Source: Triglochin maritima
Lineage: Eukaryota; Streptophyta; Magnoliopsida; Alismatales; Juncaginaceae
Reading direction: 5' to 3'
DNA length: 64,000 nt
Assembly (NCBI GenBank): GCA_963682175.1
Contig: OY821788.1
Span: 11,984,001-12,048,000, forward strand
The notes below the pieces were generated by a model. It did not search any database and was not told where the DNA came from. It saw nothing but the letters and a program-made list of their open reading frames with translations. Shown here piece by piece: positions 23,563-36,044 of this stretch. Numbering within the stretch: the first letter of the stretch is position 1; each line of letters starts with the position of its first letter. A program made the position numbers and the translations under genes.

Positions 23563-24990
23563 TCAATGCACTTGGAAAGGGAACATGACACCACGCGGGG
23601 CCAGAATACGCATGCGTGGGCCCCCTTCACAAAGAGCACCAGATGAAATGAGAGGTTCATGAATTGGACGCAAAGGCGTCTCATTCAAAGGATCAAACTG
23701 AAAGAGCTTGAACCTCTCGAGAGTTTGGGAAATAAGGGGCAACGGAAGAAAAATATCTCCCGTTGCGGAACTGAAGTTATGATCATCAATCCAAACTCTC
23801 CAACCAACAGGCTGGTGGGTCGGAACGAGGTCAAGCACCTCGTTATGCATGTCCAACTCACCAGGAGAACAGGAAGTGGGTCTCATACCCAAAGTATCCT
23901 CCAAGGAACTCCTAATACCCTCATGAGCAATGTAGTTGTTTGATGTTCCATCATTTCCAAGATGATCAGGAACAATAGTGAGAGGCAAACTCTCATCAGG
24001 TTGTTTGAAATTGAGGGTACTAGGGAGCTCTTGCTCCACCAGAGGTGAGTCCTTAAGAGGCACAATATGAAGATCATGTGGCTCAAGGGCCACGGGACAA
24101 AAAGATAAGGCACAATCCTATGCCGACTCATAATGAAGCTGGTCCAAGTTATTCTTAATTTGAATCGAATCCTCCACTAAATGATCGTAAATTGAAACCC
24201 CAAGTCCCTCAAACTGACTAGGAGTTTGACTTTGAAAGATTGTACTTTGAATTTGTGGATGTGGTGGTGGTTCGATTTCAGAAGATAAACCCTCATGTTG
24301 ACACGAAAAGTTACTCTCCTCACTTAATTGTTGCGTTAGTTGACTCACTTGAAGTGTCAGATTTTGTATGCGGTCAACGAGGAGGTCCAAGTCAGATCTT
24401 GGGAAATTTTGAGGTTGGGTGTTGATTGGCTGAGAATGAGTCCAATGATTTGGAGTGGGGTGTTGGTAGAATTCTGGGTATTCGGGAGGAGGATACTGTG
24501 GTGGAAATGAAGTATAAGAATTTGAATACGAATTGTCTCCCCACGAATCCATCACTCTCGGATTGTACGCGGATGCGTAATGGTCATAATGAGCATTTTG
24601 GGAAAATGTATTCTCATACTCAGGCTCTGGGGGAACATAAGGACATTCCCCGAAATCATGACCACTCAACCCACAATAGTGACATGGTACGGCTACTGGA
24701 GCCACCGGTGCACCCATGTCATCTACCACATGCATGAAAGAGGCCAAAGGTTCTTGTAATGTCTCAGTTTGATGACCAACATATGATCCAACGTAACTAG
24801 ATGGTGGTCTAGCAGTCAGTGCCTCTCTCATGTTACCCCAATATGAAGATTGCTCAGTCACACAATGAGGATTATCCCAACCATACGGGGTGTTCGTCTG
24901 AGCCACCCCAGGTTGCATGGGTCCGGAGTACCAGGGAGAATCATCCTGGTCCCAACAATGATATGGATGGTCGCCCATGTAACCATCCAT
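23563..24990 (-). pseudogene. Zinc-knuckle gag-like protein of element C, one nonsense codon
   Basis: This is the best-preserved copy of the unrecognised protein, about 475 residues. It starts M-D-G-YMGDHPYHCWDQD at 24990. The zinc knuckle CHYCGLSGHDFGEC follows near residues 102-115, then a Tyr/Pro-rich segment (QYPPPEYPEFYQ). The second half is acidic and Leu/Pro-rich and ends ILAPRGVMFPFQVH. A single TAG, at 24118-24120 where A2 has CAG, splits it into frames of 24990-24118 and about 24117-23563. The frame upstream of 24990 is open to 25029, but conservation with A1 and A2 begins at the chosen Met. No enzyme motif was seen, and cellular role and partners are unknown. Confidence 0.75.
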
Positions 24991-26097
24991 CTCAAGAAAA
25001 ACTCTCGAGTCGACCACTCTCACCACCACGAGACTAAGCTCGCAAAAAGTGCTCGACTCGACCCTAAAACGCTACCAGAGAGTGTAAAGGGGAGGAGACT
25101 ATAACGTAGAAGAAGGTGAGAAGAAGATGACTCAGAGGAGAAGGGAAGAAACCCTAAAGCTAGCGTAGGTAGAGGGATCAGGAAGAAGCCTAACTAGCAA
25201 GCACGGCTCAAACAATGTAAGGCAATGGGTCCTTAAGCTAGACGACGCCTAACTTCGAGGTCACTAGCCTCGACACGCCTCACCTCCCTACAACGAGGAC
25301 CACAATGCCCAGCAAGTGATACCAGATCCGGAGATCCAGTACCTCCTACTATCGACAAGGTAGGCAACGCCGATCAGGTCATGACGGTCTCGACTAGATT
25401 ACTCTCCTAGTGCGTCCGAATTCCTTAGGCCAATGTCTACTTGCTTTTAGTTAAGGCTTTATTAAGAGTGATTTTTGGGGCCAAGGAAAGGGTGATGAAA
25501 TCCCCCACCTTATCTTTTATGGGACAGCCCCACCTTAGTAGCGATTTGATCCTAGATCTAGCAATCAATCGCTCCAATCAAACGCTCTCTCACTCTTGTC
25601 CCGATGCACCTTACTAACTAATGCATGAAATAAACATGCATGAATGAGGGATGTGGGTGCACGTACCTCACGCCAGCAATCAACGACAAAAATGTAAAGC
25701 AAAGAAAAGACAAATGCATGCAAGGTCTACCAATGGTGCATGACCTAGATGGCAAGAAGTCTAATCTTTTGCTTTGAGTTTTATGGTCCAAGTTGATTAA
25801 TGGGGGAGTGATTAATGATCTGGGAGCAAACCAGAGGTCAAAGCATGCAAAATTGGGCTCCCAGATAACACAACTTTCCAGACTAACTACTAACAAAAAT
25901 TTCAAGGAAATCAACGCTCACCAGGCCGCCAATTGGCGGTCTTGCACCGCTGATTGGCGGTCTGTTTAGGTCGTCGCTTCCTCAAACTTCTCCAGTAGCC
26001 TCCCCTTGACCTTGTGGTTCCCTGAAACTAAGAAAAACTGAAAACAAAAAATTAAAAACCCCTCGAATCGTCCAAACCAAGGTCTGGAAAGAGCACC
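24991..26097 (-). other. Leader of element C
   Basis: The part next to the gene (24991-25150) is shared with A1 and A2. The part nearer the primer site differs and carries palindromes at 25925-25940 (GCCGCCAATTGGCGGT) and 25946-25961 (ACCGCTGATTGGCGGT), the same motif as in its own LTRs. No gene was seen. Confidence 0.6.
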
Positions 26098-26115
26098 TCC
26101 CCGGCAACGGCGCCA
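26098..26115 (-). other. Primer-binding site of element C
   Basis: On the minus strand TGGCGCCGTTGCCGGGGA follows the 5' LTR and is an 18-base match to the 3' end of tRNA-Asp. Confidence 0.85.
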
Positions 26116-26121
26116 AAAACT

Positions 26122-27680
26122 TGATTGATCTCGTTTTATATTTCTACCGCAAGTGCACGGCCGCGTTGAAGCGGTGGCAAGTACGGGTCGTCCACTGGGA
26201 GGTGTGTCGACACTTGGTTTGTTCGAAGGCGAGAGGTAAAGAAAGGAGAAAAGGATTGGTTACACTAAACTACACTAAGGTGCAAATGGAAATGGAAGAA
26301 AAGCAAGAAAACTAAACCCCAAAGGGGGTAGAGAAATAATGTGAACATAAAGAAGTGTGTGTGTGTTCATTAAGCTCCTCACAACATGTAGTGCATGAAA
26401 TCATAAAACTACATCCAACTTTGCCTCTACATGAATTAAGATAAGACTACATCATTAAAACATACAAGACAATAATTGGAATGAAGCTACATGAACTCAA
26501 GTATAAAGACTATACCCTACTATGCCTCCACATGAATTAAGATTTCACTACATCATTAAAACATACAAGACATTAGCTAAGGTAAAGGCAACAAGAGCTC
26601 ATACACTACAAATTGTGTTTCCAATATTAACTTCATCCATATCCTAACCTTATCATTCCCCATAAAATAGGTCCACTAATCAAAGCATAAGCTAAGCTTC
26701 ATTCAAGAGCATTAGCATATCAAAGATAAGAGTGAAAACCCATTAGATGGTTATGGAAATCATATAAAGCTCAAGGGATAAAGATAACACACACTTAATA
26801 CACTACATGATTATATCACATATTTCTCCACCCCCCAAATGGGGATGGAACTACTCACTACTCATTACACTAACTATATTAGCAAAAGAAAGCATAATAC
26901 TGAAATGAAAGTTAACTAAGAAGGCAAGAAGCATTAAAGAAACATAAAAGGAAAGGAAAGACTAAACAAACATGCACAAATTAAAAGACAAGATTGAAAG
27001 AAACTAGAAGAATTATTTTATTAACAAATGACTCACATTGAAGGTAGCATTCATCTCCACCTTGAGTTTTTGCTTCAAGGCTCACTCCTTAGTAGAGAGA
27101 ATACCACCAAGCAATGGGTAATTACAATGGAAGGTGAAGAGTTCTATTTATAAGCATGGAAAAAGCTAATCGGGGACAATCCCCCGATGTGGGACTAAAC
27201 CAATACCAAAAATAGCCTAAACGAACATTAATACAAGTCCAGGAGAAATTTCGACGGATCCTGAGCAATATGGACCGCCAATTAGCGGTCCAAGACCGCC
27301 AATTGGCGGTCCAAAATTGTCGGATCGTGTTGGAATTTGTTGTGGGCTTTGCTTTCTGGTATTGTTGGTCTTTGATGTGGTTACTCGACTTGTTGGAGCT
27401 CCGACCCGAATAGAATTGGTAAAATACTCCCCATGATGGTGTGGAGTATTCTGTTTTGCTCTTAGGTCCTTCTGTCTTACATTCAGGTCCTTCTCCCTTG
27501 CATCTTGGTCCCTAGATCTCACCATTCAGTCCTTTTTCCCAGCTTTTGGGTCCTTTCATGGCTCTTCTCTTCAAACCTCTTTATTCCTGAAAACTAAACA
27601 TAAAACTCGTCACGTAGCATTGCTTAGGTGTAAGATAATGGATATAAGATACAAATATGAGCATGAAATGATGTCAATCA
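26122..27680 (-). repeat. 5' LTR of element C
   Basis: TG...CA boundaries. Palindromes lie at 27272-27291 and 27295-27310, identical in kind to those of the 3' LTR. On the minus strand the TATA box (TATAAATAG) is near 27152-27144. Confidence 0.9.
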
Positions 27681-28343
27681 AGAACAAAACAAAGAAAAAT
27701 TTATTGATAAAATAACTCACATTTCAAGTAGCATCATCCTACTTTAGTGTGTGCTTCACGGCCTCACTTCTAGTAGGAAGAATACCCACTTAAAATATGG
27801 AGTGATTACAATAGAAGGTGAAGAGTTCTATTTATAGCCATAGAAAAAGCTAATCCGGGACAATCCCCCAATCTGGGACTAAACCAATACCAAAAATAGC
27901 CTAAACAAACATTAATAAAAGTCCAGGAGAAATCTTAGCGGATCTGGGATGATCCAGACCGCCAATTGGCTATCTAAAAAGTCCGGATCCAGTTGAATCT
28001 TGTTCTGGGCTTTGCTTGGTGTATTGGGTGGTCTTGGATGCATCTACTTTGTTTATTGGAGCTCCGACCCGAATAGAATTGCCAAAATACTCCCCATGAT
28101 GGTGTGGAGTTCTCTATTTTGCTCTTAGGTCCTTCTGCCTTGCGTTCAGGTCCTTCTCCCTTGCGTCTTGGTCCCCATATCGCACAATTCAGTCCTTTTT
28201 CCCAGCTTTTGGGTTCTTTTATGCTTCATCTCTTCAAGCCTATTTATTCCTGAAAACTAAACATAAAACTCGTAACATAGCATTGTTTAGGTGAAAGATA
28301 ATAGATATAAGATACAAATATAAGCATGAAATAATGTCAATCA

Positions 28344-29680
28344 TCGTTCTGCTATGTTCTGGAATGCTTGGTTGTTGTCTCTTCTCTATAGATGTCCTAA
28401 TTATTATCAAATAGTCAACTTATTTGAAGCTCTTCTGTTCAAGATAGGAGAATCGACACATGTCCATATCTTTATCCTTCACTTTAAATGTGCCTAGTAA
28501 TTTCCTGTTATAAGGAAGTCCATTATGTTTTCGCATATGTTGGTCAAGTTCAATTGGTAGTTAATTATGTGATGCAATGGAATTATACTTCAACATTTGG
28601 TAACGTTGATATGTATTTCTTTAGGGTGGCAAACTCGATTCTGTGATTTTCCAACCTCCCTAATAATTGTGTAGCTGGGGGATCTTATATTCTTTAATCT
28701 CTCATTCATGCATTGACATTGTGACCGTTTTCATTTCATTACATTGGTTATGCCAAATATAAAGGAGTGTGTCTACAAGTTTCGGATAAATCCTGTGACA
28801 TAAACTAAAACTCAGATATTACACAATCTTGTGCAGAAGAAAAAAAATATTGCAAAAGATTCTCTCATGATAACACAGACAACAAGATGTTTCATTAACC
28901 CCAGCTAAAAATTATTAGTGGTGCTTAAATTGGAATTTAAATAGTAAAATTTATCTCTGTCAGAAGATTAAAGTTAAACTATGCACATGTTTATATATTA
29001 ATGATTTGTACAGGCATGTTCAACTTTAAAAATAAAAAGATGGTCAATGAAATAGTTTTTACTGGTAAGGAAGATTGTAAGTAATACTTACAACTACTAA
29101 ATTTATAGTAGAGTTAAAGTGCTTTACTCAATGTCTTCAAAAGCCATTCAATTAGGGAACAAGACATGCTTTCACCCAATACCATTTGAGCTATGTGAAC
29201 CATGCCCCCTGTTTTTTAACTTGGTATGCATATGTTAGGAACAATTTCATTTAAATATTGTCATTATCAAGGAACCAACTACTTTTGCTTGTTGGTTTTA
29301 AATATAAAATACTTATTCTGAATAACGCATCAACTTAAATGTACTGGCATGATTTCATTTTGTTTATGTGCTTTTGAAGTTAGTCGATCTGTTCAATTCA
29401 TGGGTGACCTTAACAATCTGGATATAACTGCTTGGGCAACCCCCCCCCCCCCCCCCCACATCTGAGGAGATGCGTCGAGACCATGAACATTATTTGCTTG
29501 AGATAGAGGAATCGAAACCGAATGGCGTTGGGAAGTGGCGAGGCAGTAGGCAGAGGAACGACGAAGGGAGATGGAAGACGACATTTTTCGATGGGCTTCT
29601 TATGAGTCGGACGACGATTTTGTTGACTACGTGTAGGAGTTTTAGTTTACAGACATGTTGTGTATGAATGTATGAGTAGT
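28344..29680 (+). other. Harbinger interior with poly-C tract and short unrecognised ORF
   Basis: 28350-29390 is AT-rich with no convincing gene. A frame starting at 29400 (MGDLNNLDITAWATPPPPP) crosses a run of 17 C (29441-29457) and continues TSEEMRRDHEHYLLEIEE. A different frame then continues acidic and ends DDIFRWASYESDDDFVDYV at about 29636. The two halves look like one protein split by a frameshift. The family is not recognised. Confidence 0.35.
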
Positions 29681-29996
29681 TATACACGGACGCACGCGTC
29701 CGTGACGCTTCCTACGTGGACGGACCAGTCAGCTGCCAGTTCAGCGTCCAGTCAGCCAAAACTTATGCGTGGGGAAAAGTAAATTACGAATTATTGGGTG
29801 CGACGGTTCATTTCCCGAAATCACGATTAGACGGTTAAACGTCACGTACATCATTAGCGGCGGTACAGCATTCGAGTAACTTTCCTCCCAAGTCTTCTCC
29901 TTTTCCATTCCCCATTTCACCCGAATTTCCTTTCCATACGCTCATCTGAAACCCTCATTCCTGTTTTAGTCGAACGAAAATTATAACCAGGCGAAA

Positions 29997-32296
29997 ATGG
30001 ATCGTTCCCTAACTGAAACCTCCATCGCTCCTGAAATTGTAGCCGCGCAGGTGTTGTGTCAACCACGTTCTTTCTGGTTCATTTTAAGGTTCATTATTGG
30101 CCTCTAACAATTTTTTTTGGTGGTTTAAGGGAAGCACGTACTACTTCCGCGAAACCAAGTGCGGTTTCACGGCCCTTCACAAGAAGTTCGACTGGATGAA
30201 GGAGGAGGAGAAAAATGTCTTCCAACGGACGCCTTTCGGTCACTTCCTCTCCTTTCCTCACGTCACAATTGACAACGAGATACTGGGTTGGTTCGTCGAA
30301 CACTTCGACGCCAATGAAGTCGGTCTGAGAATAGCCACTGGGGTGGTCCCATTTACGGTAGAAGACGTCGCCCTTCTACTTGGACTAAGAGCACATGGGC
30401 AGAGAGTGGATATGGAAGCCATGTACGTAGAGAAACGTGACGGGGTGAACCTCGACAACACCCAACTACTGGGTCATCTTACCGCCACGAGCAAGATGGG
30501 CGAGGAGGAGGAGCACGTCCGACTCCTTATTTCTATGATTTTCAATCATTTTTTGTTCTTCGATGGATCACTGCGAAGTAAAGCGTGGTACACAAAGCAC
30601 CTTAAGAACCTCAAGCGCCTGAAGAGATATGCGTGGGCAAATGCGGTTCACACTTTCTTGGTTGAAGGCCTGGAGGAAGCCCAACAGGACCTCTCAAGGA
30701 GAAGATTGTCAGCGAACTTCTCTATGAAGCAGGGCTACGTGTATGGTTGCGTTGCCGTATTACAAGTAAGCATCTTGGTCCGGAATGAGGGTTGTGTCAG
30801 TCCGGAGTAGTGTTGGTTTATGTCCGGAATAAGTGTTTTGTCTGTCCGGGATAAGTCTTGTGTCTGTCTGGAATAGTGTTGTCTCTGTCCGGAATAAGTG
30901 TCTTGAGGTTATCCGGGAAAAGTATTACGTATGTCCGGAATAGTATTTTGTCTGTCCGGAATAGTATCTTGTATGTCCGGAATACGTATTGTGTCTGTCC
31001 GGAATAAGTATTTTGTCTGTCCGGAATAAGAGTTTTGTCTGTCCGGAATAAGAGTTTGTCTGTCCGGAATAGTGTTGCGTCTGTCCAGAATACGTATTGA
31101 GTTTGTCTGTCCGGAATAGAGTTGCGTCTGTCCGGAATAAGAGTTGTGTATGTCCGGAATAAGTATTTTGTCTGTCCGGAATAAGAGTTTTGTCTGTCCG
31201 GAATAAGAGTTTGTCTGTCCGGAATAGTGTTGCGTATGTCCGGAATACGTATTGAGTTTGTCTGTCCGGAATAGTGTTGCGTCTGTCCGGAATAAGAGTT
31301 GCGTCTGTCCGGAATAAGTATTTTGTCTGTCCGGAATAGTGTTGCGTCTGTCAGGAATAAGAGTTGCGTCTGTCCGGAATAAGAGTTGTGTCTGGCCAAG
31401 ATGAGGCACTGAAGAATACCGCAGAAAAACAAGAAGAAATAAAGGAGGCCGAAGAAGCCACCACAAAAACAAAAGGGGCCGAAGAAGCCAGTGAACAAAT
31501 ATACGAGGCCGACGAAACAGCGAAAGATGAACTGGCCGCCCATGTTTCGTCCACGAGGCCCGATGTGGATGCGACCGCCTTGAGAACGCTAACCAATGAT
31601 GAGGTACGTCGTTTATTGAATGCAACGGCTCCCGAACGAGAAGCCAAAGATATTATCTGGAGGGGGGTTCTGAGCAATATCACCAGGGGTGATCTCAAGG
31701 AAATAATTTCGCCAAAAACAGAATTCACCAACGAAACTCTTGACGGCCTAATTGAGGTACTCCTCAGAAGAGGAGGGCAACAAAAGGTGGTCTGCTTATC
31801 ATCCTTCGAATCGGAAATGATTGTGGAGGGACAGGGAGAAGATATAAGGAAATATTATTTACTCCCAAAAATTGAAGGAATAAATGTGGAGGAAGTCATC
31901 ATCGCACAGTCATGCTGTTTGGCCGGCCACTGGACTCTGTTCGTTGCCCACGGACCTCCATCAGAGTTCATTCAGTACAACAGTCTCTCCCGCACACTTA
32001 AAAATGGTGACAATCCTAACCGTTTAGTCGGAACTCATGAATGCACCGCGTCTAAGATAGCGGGATTCTGGCGAGGGTTGTTGAAGGTCAAGTGGCCGCT
32101 GAGAGTTGAGAGGAAGGGTAGCCAACGACAGCAACCGGGGAGTAACGACTGCGGGCCATATGTTTTGTACTGGATGAAGCGTTTGATGGAGAATGCTGAT
32201 CCGACGAAGCCGAAGCAGAGCAAGGTTATTCACTGTTTTAGAGGCGATTTGGCCAATTTCTTACTCGAAGACGCTGGGATGTGCGATCAACGATAA
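29997..32296 (+). CDS. MULE-borne Ulp1-like (C48) protease with N-terminal plant mobile-type region
   Basis: A probable first exon (29997-30050, MDRSLTETSIAPEIVAAQ) ends at a GT donor. The second exon runs from about 30128 to 30765, where GTAAGC follows. Its product has the motif VPFTVEDVALLLGLRAHG and a W-A-x-A-V-x-T-F-L block, resembling the plant-mobile/DUF1985 regions that precede Ulp1 in transposon proteins. The last exon, open from about 31400 to the TAA at 32294, begins with a Glu/Ala/Lys coiled-coil stretch. It carries the protease triad: His in GHWTLFV, a D/N-position residue in QYNSL (Asn here), Gln and Cys in QQPGSNDCGPYVLYWMK. The intron between holds the TCCGGA minisatellite, and the exact acceptor is unresolved. 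The presumed activity is cleavage of ubiquitin-like protein conjugates, with an unknown role in transposition. Confidence 0.65.
30769..31385 (+). repeat. TCCGGA minisatellite, array 1 (intron of Ulp1 gene)
   Basis: Around 28 imperfect units of the form TCTGTCCGGAATAAGAGTTT, roughly 20-22 bases each, tile the intron. The core TGTCCGGAATA is nearly constant and the tail varies. Confidence 0.85.
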
Positions 32297-32439
32297 ACGA
32301 CTCTGGATGTTTTAATTTTTTTTACAAAGTTATACATGTATACATGTTAAAATTACATAGACTATTTGAATGATTTATCAATACAAGGACATTTGGTGTT
32401 GGGTTTTTATAAAATTATTTTCTTGTTTCCGGACCAACA
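32297..32439. other. Spacer after the Ulp1 gene
   Basis: AT-rich sequence between the stop codon and the second minisatellite. No feature was seen. Confidence 0.4.
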
Positions 32440-34685
32440 TGATATGTAATCCGGACGTTAATTGCAGTCTTATTCCGGACTGCAAATACACTTATTCCGG
32501 ACAGCAAATACACTTATTCCGGACAAACTTTATGTTCCGTTTCTGGACACACTTTATTCTTAAACCGGAGAACAAATACACTTATTCCAACAACAAATAC
32601 ACTTTTACCGGACAACAAATACACTTATTCCGAACAACAAATACACTTATTCCGGACAGAAAATACACTTATTCCGGACAGCAAATAAACTTATTCCGGA
32701 CAACAAATACACTTATTCCGGACAGCAAATACACTTATTCCGGACAACAAATACACTTATTCCGGACAGCAAATACACTTACTCCGGACAGCAAATACAC
32801 TTATTCCGGAAAAACTTTATGTTCCGTTTCTGGACACACTTTATTCTTAAACCGGACAACAAATACACTTATTCCGGACAACAAATACACTTATTCCGGA
32901 CAGAAAATACACTTATTCCGGACAAACTTTATGTTCCGTTTCGGGACACACTTTATTCTTAAACCGGACAACAAATACACTAATTCCGGACAACAAATAC
33001 ACTTATTCCGGACAACAAATACACTTATTCCGGACAGCAAATACATTTATTCCGGACAGAAAATACACTAATTCCGGACAAACTTTATGTTCCGTTTCGG
33101 GACACACTTTATTCTTAAACCGGACAACAAATACACAAATTCCGGACAACAAATACACTTATTCCGGACAGCAAATACACTAATTCCGGTCAGCAAATAC
33201 ACTTATTCCGGACAGCAAATACACTAATTCCGGTCAGCAAATACACTTATTCCGGATAGCAAATACACTTATTCCGGACAAACTTTATGTTCCGTTTCTG
33301 GACACACTTTATTCTTAAACCGGACAACAAATACACTTATTCCGGACAACAAATACACTTATTCCGGACAGCAAATACACTTATTCCGGAAAAACTTTAT
33401 GTTCCGTTTCTGGACAAACTTTATTCTTAAACCGGACAACAAATACACTTATTCCGAACAACAAATACACTTATTCCGGACAAATTTTATGTTCCGTTTC
33501 TGGACACACTTTATTCTTAAACCGGACAACAAAATACACTTATTTCGAACAACAAATACACTTATTCCGGACAAACTTTATGTTCCGTTTCTGGACACAC
33601 TTTATTCTTAAACCGGACAACAAATTCACTAATTCCGGACAACAAATACACTTATTCCGGACAACAAATACACTTATTCCGGACAGCAAATACACTTATT
33701 CCGGACAGAAAATACATTTATTCCGGACAAACTTTATGTTCCGTTTCTGGACACACTTTATTGTTAAACCGGACAACAAATACACTAATTCCGGACAACA
33801 AATACACTTATTCCGGAAAGAATATACACTTATTTCGGACAGCAAATACACTTATTCCGGACAAACTTTATGTTCCGTTTCGGGACACACTTTATTCTTA
33901 AATCGGACAACAAATACACTTATTCCGGACAACAAAGACACTTATTCCGGACAGCAAATACACTTATTCCGGACAAACTTTATGTTCCGTTACTGGACAC
34001 ACTTTATTGTTAAACCGGACAACAAATACACTAATTCCGGACAACAAATACACTTATTCCGGACAGCAAATATACTTATTCCGGAGAGCAAATACACTTA
34101 TTCCGGACAAACTTTATGTTCCGTTTCGGGACACACTTTATTCTTAAACCGGACAACAAATACACTTATTCCGGACAACAAAGACACTTATTCCGGACAG
34201 CAAATACACTTATTCCGGACAAACTTTATGTTCCGTTACTGGACACACTTTATTGTTAAACCGGACAACAAATACACTAATTCCGGACAACAAATACACT
34301 TATTCCGGACAGCAAATATACTTATTCCGGAGAGCAAATACACTTATTCCGGACAAACTTTATGTTCCGTTTCGGGACACACTTTATTCTTAAACCGGAC
34401 AACAAATATACTTTTTCCGGACAACAAATACACTTATTCCGGACTGCAAATACACTTATTCCGGACAGCAAATGCACTTACTCCGGACTGCAAATACACG
34501 TAATCCGGAAAGACAAACATTGTCATCCGGACAGCCTAAGTACGTCTTCCGGACATACTGGTCACTTAATCCGGAGAAAAATAAAACGTAATCCGGACAT
34601 TGATGAATCGTAATCCGGACAGACATATAACGTAATCCGGACATACTGGTAACTTAATCCGGACATAAATATAACTTATTCCGGA
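32440..34685 (-). repeat. TCCGGA minisatellite, array 2, with higher-order structure
   Basis: About 2.2 kb of 22-23 base units (AATACACTTATTCCGGACAA), inverted relative to array 1. A variant pair, ACTTTATGTTCCGTTTC followed by GGACACACTTTATTCTTAAA, recurs around 14 times and marks higher-order blocks. The marker TGTTCCGTTTCGGG recurs at 33871, 34117 and 34363, an exact 246-base period showing recent tandem duplication of a multi-unit block. Units decay toward 34500-34685 (GTAATCCGGACA). Long open frames through it are a by-product of repeat length. Confidence 0.9.
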
Positions 34686-34831
34686 CAGACATACAACAAA
34701 CCAAAATTACTTAAATATATTTGTCGCCATCAGAAATTAATTCACAAACGAACAAGCAAAGAAATGGTTGAATCTTATGCAATAATACGGACAGACATAC
34801 AATGACTTTCAACAAAATTACATAGGAATAA
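34686..34831. other. MULE interior left of A3
   Basis: AT-rich with a few decayed repeat units. The last five bases (AATAA, 34827-34831) are the A3 target duplication. Confidence 0.5.
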
Positions 34832-36020
34832 TGATGCATTGCATACATTGCATCATATGTCTTTAATTTAGATTACTTTTACATCAATAAATGCTACTAA
34901 GGTATGTGTTTAGTCTTATTTACAGAATACAAGGACCTGAATGCAATTTACCAACATTCCGAGCATAAACGTGTGCAAAAGATTCACTTCTATCATAAAG
35001 ACCGAATTCAAGTTTATCGGGTTTCAATTGGAAATGCATCCAAGCATAAAAGCATTCAAGGAGCTAATCACAAAAAGGTCAAGGACTTAATTGCAAAATG
35101 CCAAGGACCTAATTGCAAAAGAAAAGGATCAAGTTATTTTGTTGGAAAAGTCAAAAGAAAAATCAACTATAAATCTCCAACAATGGAAGGAATTAATCCG
35201 GAGCTCAAGACAATGGAAAGAAATCATCCAGACACGCAAATAAAGATCAAATCATACCATAAACGCGTGACAAAAATCCTGATTAAATCCGACCAACGTG
35301 GGAGGCGAATCCGCCGCACAATACACATGATGTGCGGCGATTCCGCCGCCCATTGGTCGATCCGTGTGTCCCAATTTCGTCCACTCGTGTATGGACACGT
35401 GTACTATCCAATTCTATACCTAAGTCCCTTGTAGCAACTATAAATAGACCCGAGAACGATGTAAATAGGGTCCTTGGTTGTTGTTCTTATTTGTGTACCT
35501 TAGTTTTATTAATAAAATTCTGTTCTTTTAATTCTTGTTTTAGTTTTCTTTTAATGTCTCAAGGACCTCTTCTTCTTCCTCCCTCCATGAGTTTCTAACT
35601 CTCTCCAAAGGGTGGAGGTGATGGAATTAGGGTTAGAGAATGATGAATGCATGTTATTATTTTAAGTTCATGATTAGTGTATTTTGATTACTTGAGTTTA
35701 TGTTAAGTCATTTATCTTGTAATGCTTCATAACTAACATGATTTACAATAAGTTTCAGTAATTCTCTACTCTAAACCTAAGTCTAAACCTCCACCCCACG
35801 GATTTCTCTCTTTGTTCTTGTTTTAATTTTAATTGTTTTTGTTTCGTACTTTAGTTAATTAAACCAAAAACCTCAAAAACCCAAATTAATTCTTCTCTCC
35901 CTTCTTCCCCTCAATCGAAATCACACTAACAACGAAATCTCTCCCTCCTTGTGTTCGACCCGTACTTGCCACGTCTTCATTGACGCCGTGCACTTGCGGT
36001 ATAAATTTAAATCTTCATCA
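34832..36020 (+). repeat. 5' LTR of A3
   Basis: Starts TGATGCATTGCATAC and ends CTTCATCA. Palindromes lie at 35304-35315 (GGCGAATCCGCC) and 35334-35349 (GCGGCGATTCCGCCGC). A 176-residue open frame inside it is repeated in the 3' LTR and is judged non-coding. Confidence 0.95.
35439..35447 (+). promoter_or_regulatory. TATA box of the A3 5' LTR
   Basis: TATAAATAG, about 90 bases after the U3 palindrome pair. The copy in the 3' LTR is at 41663-41671. Confidence 0.6.
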
Positions 36021-36026
36021 AGTTTT

Positions 36027-36044
36027 TGGCGCCGTTGCCGGGGA
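36027..36044 (+). other. Primer-binding site of A3
   Basis: TGGCGCCGTTGCCGGGGA, a perfect 18-base complement to the tRNA-Asp 3' end, six bases after the LTR. Confidence 0.9.

Larger units (their letters stand above)
20373..27680 (-). mobile_element. Full-length LTR retroelement C (LTR-B family, non-autonomous)
   Basis: Orientation is minus: 5' LTR 26122-27680, primer site 26098-26115, gag-like gene 24990-23563, polypurine tract 21946-21932, 3' LTR 20373-21931. A perfect duplication AGAAC lies at 20368-20372 and 27681-27685. The two 1,559-base LTRs differ at only about three positions by eye, so insertion was recent. It encodes no protease, reverse transcriptase or integrase that I can see. 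Confidence 0.9.
19653..28343 (-). mobile_element. Solo LTR-B in the Harbinger, split by element C
   Basis: The outer pieces 19653-20372 and 27686-28343 form one LTR-B of about 1.38 kb on the minus strand. It runs from TGATTGACATT at 28343 to TTTCAACA at 19653. A perfect duplication TCGTT flanks it (19648-19652 and 28344-28348). Element C landed in its middle. A decayed palindrome (GACCGCCAATTGGCTATC) is near 27957. Confidence 0.85.

Noticed and set aside
32370..34503. Long open frames (233 and 307 codons) rich in a repeated TYSGQQIHLFR motif
   Set aside because: They are translations of the TCCGGA minisatellite, whose unit length often keeps frame. Similar frames exist on other strands and frames, with no start context or domain.
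32440..34685. Regular repeats with short spacers resembling a CRISPR array
   Set aside because: Units are contiguous and degenerate with no unique spacers of constant length, no cas genes are present, and the setting is plant nuclear DNA.
34904..35434. 176-codon frame identical at 41128-41658
   Set aside because: It lies wholly inside the two LTRs of A3. It is broken in other LTR-A copies and spans the TATA region, so it is not treated as a gene.
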